Positions 1 to 5,615 of a DNA stretch of 18,222 nucleotides are shown piece by piece. The number at the start of each line of letters is the position of its first letter. Positions within the stretch are counted from its first letter, which is position 1. Both the position numbers and the translations under genes were made by a program. The stretch comes from an uncultured Bacteroidales bacterium (GTDB lineage Bacteria; Bacteroidota; Bacteroidia; Bacteroidales; Paludibacteraceae). The DNA lies in assembly GCA_937907165.1 (NCBI GenBank), contig CALCUH010000042.1, positions 1 through 18,222 on the forward strand, in the 5' to 3' direction. The notes below the pieces were generated by a model. That model made no database searches, had not been told where the DNA came from, and saw nothing but the letters and a program-made list of their open reading frames with translations.

Positions 1-240
1 GTCGTGGACAATCTTGACCATCATCTCTCCTGGTTTAACGGCTGTTAGCACGTTCTGTCCAAGAGCTTTCTCCTTTACTGTGTCTGTAAAGTTCTTTGCA
101 ATCTTATAGTTTACATCGGCCTCCAACAATGCCTTACGGACATCCTTTAGAGTTTCAGCGACGTTGATCTCGGTGATTTTACCTTCACCCTTTAGTATCT
201 TGAACGACCTTTCGAGTCTTTCACCTAAACTTTCGAACAT
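1..240 (-). CDS. ffh: Signal recognition particle protein Ffh, N-terminal fragment
   Basis: Ffh is the GTPase of the signal recognition particle. It binds 4.5S RNA and signal sequences of nascent membrane proteins and docks with FtsY at the inner membrane. Only the first 80 codons are in the window; the gene runs off the left edge. The peptide begins MFESLGERLERSF and contains KITEINVAETLKDVRKALLEA, the typical helical N domain of SRP GTPases, and reaches the PGEMMVKIVHD region that precedes the G domain. The GTPase motifs and the methionine-rich M domain lie outside. The ATG follows the rny stop by 34 bases, so it is probably cotranscribed. There is no SD; the leader is A/T only (TTTATATATT before ATG), common in Bacteroidota. 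Identity is by recalled family similarity. Confidence 0.93.
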   Translation of the reverse strand, partial: MFESLGERLERSFKILKGEGKITEINVAETLKDVRKALLEADVNYKIAKNFTDTVKEKALGQNVLTAVKPGEMMVKIVHD

Positions 241-274
241 AATATATAAATCAGTTTACTTGATTTCTGTTTGA

Positions 275-1804
275 TTACTTAGCAAAACTTACTGCGCGAG
301 TCTCACGGATAACTGTGATCTTAACCTGACCTGGATAAGTCATCTCATCCTGGATCTTCTTAGCGATCTCGTAAGACAATGTCTCGATCTCCTTGTCGTC
401 GATCTTATCGGCACCGACGATGACACGAAGTTCACGACCCGCTTGGATAGCGTAAGTCTTCACAACACCCGGATAAGAGAGCGCCAATTTCTCAAGGTCG
501 TTCAAACGTTTGATGTAAGCCTCAACGATTTCACGGCGAGCACCCGGTCTCGCGCCGGAGATGGCGTCGCAAGCCTGCACGATAGGAGAAAGGAGACTCT
601 CCATCTCCACCTCATCGTGGTGTGCACCGATTGCGTTACAAATCTCAGGTTTCTCCTTATACTTCTCAGCCAACTTCATACCCAAAATTGCGTGAGGCAA
701 CTCAGGTTCGTCATCAGGCACCTTACCGATATCATGGAGCAAACCGGCACGTTTAGCCTTCTTAGGGTTCAAGCCCAACTCAGAAGCCATGACGGCGCAA
801 AGGTTAGCCGTCTCACGAGCGTGTTGCAACAAATTCTGTCCATAAGAAGAACGATATTTCATCTTACCGATGAGTCTCACCAAATCAGGGTGCAAGCCAT
901 GCACACCCAAATCGATGGTAGTACGTTTACCAGTTTCTACGATCTCCTCCTCAACCTGTTTCTTCACCTTAGCAACCACCTCCTCGATACGAGCAGGGTG
1001 GATACGGCCATCAGTCACCAACTGGTGGAGCGCCAAGCGAGCCACCTCACGGCGGACAGGATCGAAAGCGGAGAGCACGATAGCCTCAGGCGTATCGTCC
1101 ACGATGATTTCAACACCGGTCGCAGCCTCCAAAGCGCGGATGTTACGACCCTCACGGCCGATGATGCGGCCTTTCACCTCATCAGAATCGATATTGAATA
1201 CAGTAACAGAGTTCTCGATGGCAGCCTCTGTAGCGACACGTTGAATCGTTTGAACCACGATTCTCTTAGCCTCCTTGTTGGCAGTCATCTTAGCCTCTTC
1301 CATGATTTCGTTCACATAAGACATAGCGTCGGTCTTAGCCTCCTCCTTGAGCGCCTCGATCAACTTCTCCTTCGCTTCGCTGGCGGAGAGACCCGAAATC
1401 GTCTCCAAACGCTCGCTAGCCATACGGTTCAATTTCTCCAACTCCTGTTTGCGGGAGTTGACGATCTCCATTTGGTTATTGAGGTTATCCTTCAAGTTTT
1501 CCGTCTCAGCCTTACTTTTCTGCAACTCAGATTGGAACTGGTTGAGTTGCATCTCGCGTTGCTTCAATTTGGAATCAACCTGTTGCATCTTCGCGTTGTG
1601 TTGGTTACACTGCGAATCGTACTCATTTTTTAATTCTTGGAATTTTTGTTTCGCCTCACGCATCTTCTCGTCGCGTATCTTAGCGCCTTCAGTCTCCGCA
1701 TCCTGAAGGATTTTCTGTGACCGTGATTTCAGGGCGGTGTTCAGCAAAACCCAAGTAACTGCGCCACCGACAATGAAACCGGCAAGTATCAATACGATAT
1801 TCAT
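275..1804 (-). CDS. rny: Ribonuclease Y
   Basis: RNase Y is a membrane-anchored endoribonuclease that starts mRNA decay in bacteria lacking RNase E or using both. The 509-residue protein has the full family layout. Residues 3-22 are one hydrophobic membrane anchor. Residues 25-185 are a charged coiled coil rich in K, E and Q. A KH RNA-binding domain covers about 195-265, with its GxxG loop at G206-R-E-G209. An HD phosphohydrolase domain covers about 315-410, with the H347-D348 pair in LLHDIGK plus H318, H361, H385-H386 and D403 as likely metal ligands. Length is normal (about 510-520). It sits between zapA and ffh on the same strand. The start gives the membrane anchor at the extreme N-terminus; no SD is visible. 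A promoter-like box and an intrinsic terminator lie in its 105-base leader, so its expression may be partly separate from zapA. Confidence 0.96.
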   Translation of the reverse strand: MNIVLILAGFIVGGAVTWVLLNTALKSRSQKILQDAETEGAKIRDEKMREAKQKFQELKNEYDSQCNQHNAKMQQVDSKLKQREMQLNQFQSELQKSKAETENLKDNLNNQMEIVNSRKQELEKLNRMASERLETISGLSASEAKEKLIEALKEEAKTDAMSYVNEIMEEAKMTANKEAKRIVVQTIQRVATEAAIENSVTVFNIDSDEVKGRIIGREGRNIRALEAATGVEIIVDDTPEAIVLSAFDPVRREVARLALHQLVTDGRIHPARIEEVVAKVKKQVEEEIVETGKRTTIDLGVHGLHPDLVRLIGKMKYRSSYGQNLLQHARETANLCAVMASELGLNPKKAKRAGLLHDIGKVPDDEPELPHAILGMKLAEKYKEKPEICNAIGAHHDEVEMESLLSPIVQACDAISGARPGARREIVEAYIKRLNDLEKLALSYPGVVKTYAIQAGRELRVIVGADKIDDKEIETLSYEIAKKIQDEMTYPGQVKITVIRETRAVSFAK

Positions 1805-1830
1805 ACCAATAAACTAAGTGTTAATATATA

Positions 1831-1874
1831 ATAAAAACGCATCACTTCTGAGGGCTAAACTCAAAAGAAATGCG
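1831..1874 (-). terminator. Intrinsic terminator between zapA and rny
   Basis: On the minus strand the arms at 1860-1874 and 1838-1852 pair over about 15 bp, with two G-U wobbles and one mismatch, around a 7-base loop at 1853-1859. A U-rich run (TTTTTAT, complement of 1831-1837) follows at once. This is a textbook intrinsic terminator shape downstream of zapA. Since rny starts only 27 bases further on, it is either an end signal that is partly read through or an attenuator in the rny leader. Confidence 0.75.
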
Positions 1875-1904
1875 GGTTGTCTTTCACCAAAAGATGTATT
1901 TGAA

Positions 1905-1912
1905 CAAAGTTA
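1905..1912 (-). promoter_or_regulatory. Possible -7 box overlapping the zapA stop codon
   Basis: The minus strand reads TAACTTTG here, a perfect match to the Bacteroides -7 consensus TAnnTTTG; its TAA is also the zapA stop codon. The same octamer is used in the strong promoter at 2536. A -33 TTTG at the right distance is missing; the nearest CTTG is only 15 bases away, against a usual 19-21. A start near 1900 would give a short RNA ending at the terminator near 1831, or a leader of about 95 bases for rny. The call rests on the -7 match alone. Confidence 0.35.
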
Positions 1913-2197
1913 TTTCAAGAAATCGGACAAGTCCGTATCCAAGGATTTCAGTTTCTCCGTATCGCGTGCCTCCTTTTCGTCCCTGCTTTTCAAGCGCATC
2001 GCCAACGTCAGCAAAGTGAACGCCGCCAAATCCTTCTCATTCACCTTCGGATTATTCCGGAATTTCTCCAACCATGTCTGGTACTCTTTTTTAATCAAAT
2101 CAGCGGCCTCACGGTACAAATGTTCCTCGCTTCTCAAGCAAGACATCGTATATATCGAGCCAACCAATTCTAGGTTGATAGTAATATTATTGTCCAT
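1910..2197 (-). CDS. zapA: Cell division protein ZapA
   Basis: ZapA binds FtsZ and cross-links protofilaments to stabilise the Z ring at mid-cell. The product is 95 residues, within the usual 90-110. It starts MDNNITINLELVGSIYTM, the small beta-rich head of ZapA; then EEHLYREAADLIKKEYQTW begins the helix, and a long helix/coiled coil follows (DLAAFTLLTLAMRLKSR). The reading frame extends to a GTG at 2209, but that GTG lies inside the sequence GTGGAGGC, which is a good SD 5 bases before the ATG at 2197, so the ATG is the likely start. It is 28 bases downstream of the ZapB-like coiled-coil gene and upstream of rny on the same strand. Sequence similarity across ZapA proteins is low; the call rests on pattern, size and context. 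Confidence 0.85.
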   Translation of the reverse strand: MDNNITINLELVGSIYTMSCLRSEEHLYREAADLIKKEYQTWLEKFRNNPKVNEKDLAAFTLLTLAMRLKSRDEKEARDTEKLKSLDTDLSDFLK

Positions 2198-2225
2198 AAC
2201 TGCCTCCACTAAATTTGGCTATACG

Positions 2226-2519
2226 TCATTGATTTAGCAATGCAATGCACCTTTCTATCTCCCGCTCCAATTTTGACAAACGGGCCATTGTCTTTTTCGA
2301 ATCCTCCTCCGACGAGGAGATTGTCTTCGCGATCAATAAATGCTGATATTTATCGCGCCACATTTTTTCGGAAGCCCTCGATTGTCTGAGATCAGCCTCG
2401 CACTTCGCCAACGCCTCGTCAGCGTCTTCCTTTTCCCTCTTCAGATTGTCATAGAGGGACATCAGCCGTCTGACCTTGGATTCCAAATCATTCAACAAAT
2501 CGTTCTGCGAGACCGTCAT
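2226..2519 (-). CDS. Small coiled-coil protein upstream of zapA (ZapB-like position)
   Basis: This 97-residue cytoplasmic protein is almost wholly charged helix: MTVSQNDLLNDLESKVRRLM begins a heptad-like pattern of leucines that runs through DNLKREKEDADEAL to LSKLEREIERCIALLN, with one Ser/Glu-rich break near residues 68-74 (ISSSEED). It has no signal peptide, membrane segment or cysteine pair. It is the first gene after a consensus promoter and stands 28 bases before zapA. E. coli ZapB is a coiled coil of about 80 residues that binds ZapA; size, fold type and pairing with zapA suggest a similar partner role here. That role is inference: coiled coils resemble each other by composition, and I cannot show homology. 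No SD is visible, and the predicted leader is only about 11-13 bases. Confidence 0.75.
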   Translation of the reverse strand: MTVSQNDLLNDLESKVRRLMSLYDNLKREKEDADEALAKCEADLRQSRASEKMWRDKYQHLLIAKTISSSEEDSKKTMARLSKLEREIERCIALLNQ

Positions 2520-2535
2520 TTGCCAAAATTTTTTG

Positions 2536-2565
2536 CAAAGTTAAGAAAATCGTTGTAATAACAAA
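2536..2565 (-). promoter_or_regulatory. Consensus Bacteroides-type promoter for the zapB-like/zapA operon
   Basis: On the minus strand TTTG (complement of 2562-2565) is followed after 18 bases by TAACTTTG (complement of 2536-2543), which matches the -33/-7 consensus TTTG...TAnnTTTG of the primary sigma factor of Bacteroidota. Transcription should start near 2530-2532, leaving only about 11-13 bases before the ATG at 2519. Confidence 0.75.
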
Positions 2566-2763
2566 GCAAAAAGAGAAAGATTTTAGGGATGAAAGAGCGT
2601 GCGCTCGTCCATGCTCACCCCATCATTTTCCGCCCTCAATTTTTCAGTTTAAAAGGGGGGAAATAGGTAGCTGTCAAATTGGAGGAACGCATCCACAATC
2701 AAGGAGTTATTCAAAGAGAGAAATCGGGCATACCTTATTATGGAAATTTTGATTTTCTTTTGC
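2566..2763. other. Non-coding stretch between divergent promoters
   Basis: This is the middle of a 299-base gap between the divergent zapB-like and nucleotidyltransferase genes. I see no convincing gene. It holds an imperfect inverted repeat: arms 2627-2636 and 2654-2663, 10 bp with one mismatch, 17-base loop, no T run on either side. A tight palindrome GAGCGTGCGCTC lies at 2596-2607. An open frame of about 44 codons starting at a TTG runs through the right half into the promoter region; it has no recognisable product and I do not call it. Confidence 0.4.
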
Positions 2764-2771
2764 TATATTCG
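2764..2771 (+). promoter_or_regulatory. Probable -7 box for the nucleotidyltransferase-galE operon
   Basis: TATATTCG matches TAnnTTTG at seven of eight positions and lies 47 bases before the ATG at 2819. No TTTG stands at the expected 19-21 base distance upstream; the nearest is 12 bases away. The promoter is therefore weak on sequence alone or the box is fortuitous. A good SD (AAGGAG, 2802-2807) precedes the ATG by 11 bases. Confidence 0.35.
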
Positions 2772-2818
2772 CGGTTTAGAACAAAAAACAGAACAAAAAG
2801 AAAGGAGAAATAATAATT

Positions 2819-3724
2819 ATGAAACCCACATTATTGGTCTTGGCTGCAGGCATGGGCAGTCGTTACGGAGGATTAAAACAATTGGACGGACTTGGCCCAA
2901 ACGGAGAAACAATCATGGACTACTCCATTTTCGATGCGATCCGCGCAGGATTCGGCAAAGTGGTATTCGTCATCCGTCATGCCTTCGAAAATGACTTTAG
3001 GGAGAAAGTGATCAGCAAATATCAAAATGCGATAAAAGTCGAAGTCGTTTTCCAAGAGTTGGATTGTCTCCCCGAGGGATTCAAACTCCACCCAGACAGA
3101 GTGAAACCATGGGGAACCAACCATGCGATCCTGATGGGGAAGGATGCTGTAAAAGAGCCTTTCGCCGTCATCAACGCTGACGACTTCTACGGCAAAGACA
3201 GCTTCCAGATTTTGGCTGACGCCTTAAAAGCTATGGAAGGCAAGAAAGACCAATATTGCATGGTTGCATATAGATTGGGCAACACATTGTCCGAGAGCGG
3301 ACATGTCTCACGCGGCGTCTGCAACAAAAATGCGCAGAATCATTTAACAACTGTTGTGGAACACTACGAAGTACAACGCAAAGGAGATGTAGTGGTTTTC
3401 AAGAATCAAGAGACTGGCGCATACGACACCATCGACGAGAGCCTTCCTGTTTCCATGAACATGTGGGGATTCACACCTGATTATTTCGAGCATTCCGTTT
3501 CAGACTTCAAGGAATTCCTTGAGAAGAACGCAGACAACATTAAAGCGGAATACGGCATTCCAACCATGGTAAACCGACTCATTCAAGAAGGCACCTCCAC
3601 AATTGACGTACTAGAAACACCTTGCAAATGGTTCGGTGTGACCTATAAAGAGGATAGACCATCCGTAGTCGGGAAAATCCAACAACTCATCAACGATGGC
3701 GTTTATCCAAACAAATTATTTTAA
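2819..3724 (+). CDS. Sugar-phosphate nucleotidyltransferase family protein
   Basis: The protein has the NTP-transferase fold that joins a sugar 1-phosphate to an NTP, giving NDP-sugar and pyrophosphate. Its 301 residues begin with a beta strand and the nucleotide loop LAAGMGSRYGGLKQ (residues 8-21), in which R15 and K20 are the usual phosphate contacts. PWGTNHA (97-103) resembles the base-recognition loop, and VINADDFYG (118-125) holds the metal-binding Asp (D121). There is no C-terminal left-handed beta-helix of the GlmU type. Length suits a GalU/RfbA-size enzyme, but the sequence differs from classical GalU and RmlA, so the sugar and base are unknown. The gene is followed by galE after 15 bases, which suggests UDP- or dTDP-hexose supply for capsule or LPS. 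The ATG has a good SD (AAGGAG). Confidence 0.85.
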   Translation: MKPTLLVLAAGMGSRYGGLKQLDGLGPNGETIMDYSIFDAIRAGFGKVVFVIRHAFENDFREKVISKYQNAIKVEVVFQELDCLPEGFKLHPDRVKPWGTNHAILMGKDAVKEPFAVINADDFYGKDSFQILADALKAMEGKKDQYCMVAYRLGNTLSESGHVSRGVCNKNAQNHLTTVVEHYEVQRKGDVVVFKNQETGAYDTIDESLPVSMNMWGFTPDYFEHSVSDFKEFLEKNADNIKAEYGIPTMVNRLIQEGTSTIDVLETPCKWFGVTYKEDRPSVVGKIQQLINDGVYPNKLF

Positions 3725-3739
3725 AGACAGTCACTATTT

Positions 3740-4783
3740 ATGGCAAACAAAGGAAAAATTTTAGTAACCGGAGGAACAGGATATATAGGTTCTCACGCGG
3801 TCGTGGAACTTTTCAACGCAGGATACGAGCCGCTCATCATCGACAACCTATCCAACTCCAACATCGGAGTGCTCGACGGCATCAAGGCCATCACAGGCAT
3901 TCTTCCGACTTACGAAAACATAGATTGCAAAGACTATAACTCATTAGAGCATTTCTTCGAAAAGCATTCAGACATCAAAGCGATTATCCACTTCGCCGCA
4001 TCGAAAGCCGTTGGCGAATCCGTGGAACAACCGCTTGTCTACTATAGGAACAACCTTGTCTCGTTGATCAATCTGCTTCAGCTCATGCCGAAGTATAACA
4101 TCAACAGCATCGTTTTCTCTTCATCCTGTACGGTTTACGGACAACCCGACATATTGCCCGTCACAGAGAAATCGCCGATCAAACCCGCGACTTCCCCATA
4201 CGGCAGCACCAAGCAAATGTGCGAGACAATTCTTCATGATGCGACTATAGCAGACAAAAACCTGAACGTAGAATTACTTAGGTATTTTAATCCTATCGGA
4301 GCACATCCTAGCGCTGAAATCGGAGAGTTGCCTAATGGCATACCTAACAATCTATTGCCTTACGTGACACAAACCGCTGCAGGGATACGCAAGGTATTAA
4401 AAGTGTTCGGCAATGACTACAACACACCTGACGGCAGCTGCATCCGCGACTATATCAGCGTGGTGGATTTGGCTAAAGCGCACGTCTGCGCCATCAACCG
4501 ATTGTTGGAAGGCAAGAATAAAAAGAATATCGAGATATTCAATTTGGGAACGGGCAACGGTGTCTCAGTTCTCGAGATCATCAACACCTTCGAAAAAGCT
4601 ACTGGAGTGAAAGTGCCTTTCGAAATCGCGCCACGCAGAGCTGGAGACATCGAGAAAGTATGGGCCGACGCATCCTTGGCCAACAAAGAGTTGGGTTGGA
4701 AAGCGGAAGAGACGCTTGAAAACACCTTGAAATCCGCTTGGAAATGGCAAGAGAAATTGATGGCTAACAAAACGGAGAATTAA
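3740..4783 (+). CDS. galE: UDP-glucose 4-epimerase GalE
   Basis: GalE interconverts UDP-glucose and UDP-galactose with tightly bound NAD+; it feeds galactose into glycolysis (Leloir pathway) and UDP-galactose into surface glycans. The product is 347 residues against 338 in E. coli. The Rossmann NAD loop is TGGTGYIGSH (G11, G14, G17). The extended SDR active site is complete: S129 in FSSSCTVYG, then Y154 and K158 in SPYGSTK, corresponding to E. coli S124, Y149 and K153. FNLGTGNGVSV and the RRAGDIEKVWAD segment are typical of the substrate-binding half. It starts 15 bases after the nucleotidyltransferase and lacks a clear SD, so translation may depend on its neighbour. A strong terminator follows. 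Confidence 0.96.
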   Translation: MANKGKILVTGGTGYIGSHAVVELFNAGYEPLIIDNLSNSNIGVLDGIKAITGILPTYENIDCKDYNSLEHFFEKHSDIKAIIHFAASKAVGESVEQPLVYYRNNLVSLINLLQLMPKYNINSIVFSSSCTVYGQPDILPVTEKSPIKPATSPYGSTKQMCETILHDATIADKNLNVELLRYFNPIGAHPSAEIGELPNGIPNNLLPYVTQTAAGIRKVLKVFGNDYNTPDGSCIRDYISVVDLAKAHVCAINRLLEGKNKKNIEIFNLGTGNGVSVLEIINTFEKATGVKVPFEIAPRRAGDIEKVWADASLANKELGWKAEETLENTLKSAWKWQEKLMANKTEN

Positions 4784-4806
4784 CGAATTCTATTTCAAAA
4801 AACAGG

Positions 4807-4843
4807 CAAAGGGTGTGTCATAAACGACACGCCCTTTGTTTTT
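4807..4843 (+). terminator. Intrinsic terminator after galE
   Basis: Arms 4807-4819 and 4826-4838 form a 13 bp stem with one G-U wobble and a 6-base loop, followed by five T residues (4839-4843). It ends the nucleotidyltransferase-galE transcript. The last four bases of its 3' arm (TTTG, 4835-4838) also fit the -33 box of the next promoter. Confidence 0.9.
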
Positions 4844-4865
4844 ATCGGGGGAAATCATATATTTG
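4835..4865 (+). promoter_or_regulatory. Consensus promoter for the LRR gene
   Basis: TTTG (4835-4838), a 19-base spacer and TATATTTG (4858-4865) match the Bacteroides promoter consensus at every defined position. A start near 4870 gives a leader of about 16 bases to the ATG at 4886. The -33 box is embedded in the galE terminator stem. Confidence 0.8.
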
Positions 4866-4885
4866 ACCAACAATTATCGAGAGTC

Positions 4886-5614
4886 ATGAAAAGAGTTTAT
4901 TTATTCCTATTGTGTTTACTTTCAGCCACCTTTACTATTGAGGCATGTTACCATGAACATCCCCTAAAAACATTCGAGGCTGATGGCATATACTACGCCT
5001 TTGAATATGGCAAGTGGCTGGTAGCCGGATTCAAGCAAGAGCAAGACAGTATTGTTCTCAAGAACAAAGTTGTCATCGAAGGGAAAGAGGAGGATATAGA
5101 GATAATATACATTACCGATTACTATATGAAATGGTATCCCACCACATCCCCCAAAGTATTGGTGATTCCAGAAGGGTTCGAAGCCATCGTCTCGTTAACC
5201 CTGCCAAGACTGGAGAAGTTATATATTTCCAAGACAATCACCCTCACCCATGATCTTTGTACATCCGTATACGCCAATATAAATTGTGAAAATTTAAAAT
5301 CCATCGAAGTGGACAAACAAAACAAGCATTTTAAATCGGTGGATGGCGTGCTCTTTTCAAAGGATGGGAAAGATCTGTTCCTCTATCCCAGCAAAAAACA
5401 AGGGGAAACATTCGAGATACCCAAGCAGGTAGAACACATCAATTTAGGGGCATTCAAAAAATGTCAGTTAGAGAGAATCTATTTCCCAAAAAGCAAAAAG
5501 GAGATGGTGTTTTATTACCAATTTGGTTACGACAAGCAATACACAAATCAAAAAGAAGTGTTAGAATCAATGGGATTTGAAGACACAAAGAAGATAAAGT
5601 TCATCGGTCGATAG
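4886..5614 (+). CDS. Exported BspA-like leucine-rich-repeat protein
   Basis: This 242-residue protein begins with a signal peptide (MKRVYLFLLCLLSATFTIEA) followed by C21. The cysteine could be a lipoprotein site, but IEAC has Glu at -2, which is unusual, so cleavage by signal peptidase I is also possible. The rest looks like the TpA/BspA type of leucine-rich repeat (LRR_5): PKVLVIPEG to LEKLYISKTIT (about 90-119), LKSIEVDKQN with FKSVDGVLFSKDGKDLFLYP (137-168), and FEIPKQVEHINLGAFKKC with LERIYFP (176-201). Family members are surface or periplasmic proteins, often binding host or protein ligands; this one is short, with about three units and no visible C-terminal sorting domain. It is transcribed alone from its own promoter and ends one base from the stop of the convergent ABC gene. 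Function unknown. Confidence 0.75.
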   Translation: MKRVYLFLLCLLSATFTIEACYHEHPLKTFEADGIYYAFEYGKWLVAGFKQEQDSIVLKNKVVIEGKEEDIEIIYITDYYMKWYPTTSPKVLVIPEGFEAIVSLTLPRLEKLYISKTITLTHDLCTSVYANINCENLKSIEVDKQNKHFKSVDGVLFSKDGKDLFLYPSKKQGETFEIPKQVEHINLGAFKKCQLERIYFPKSKKEMVFYYQFGYDKQYTNQKEVLESMGFEDTKKIKFIGR

Positions 5615-5615
5615 A

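Noticed and set aside
443..1633. Open frame of 396 codons on the plus strand
   Set aside because: It lies fully antisense to rny, whose domains and motifs are clear. Its protein is a low-information Leu/Arg/His-rich product with no family pattern.
1805..1909. 6S RNA between zapA and rny, by analogy with zapA-ssrS in Gammaproteobacteria
   Set aside because: The gap is 105 bases, shorter than usual for 6S RNA, and I see one terminator hairpin rather than a long stem with a large central bubble.
2670..2810. Short TTG-started frame of about 44 codons
   Set aside because: It overlaps the probable promoter and the SD of the nucleotidyltransferase, and the peptide is not recognisable.
2740..2994. 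Open frame of 84 codons overlapping the nucleotidyltransferase start
   Set aside because: It is a frame-shifted shadow of a clear gene with a good SD.
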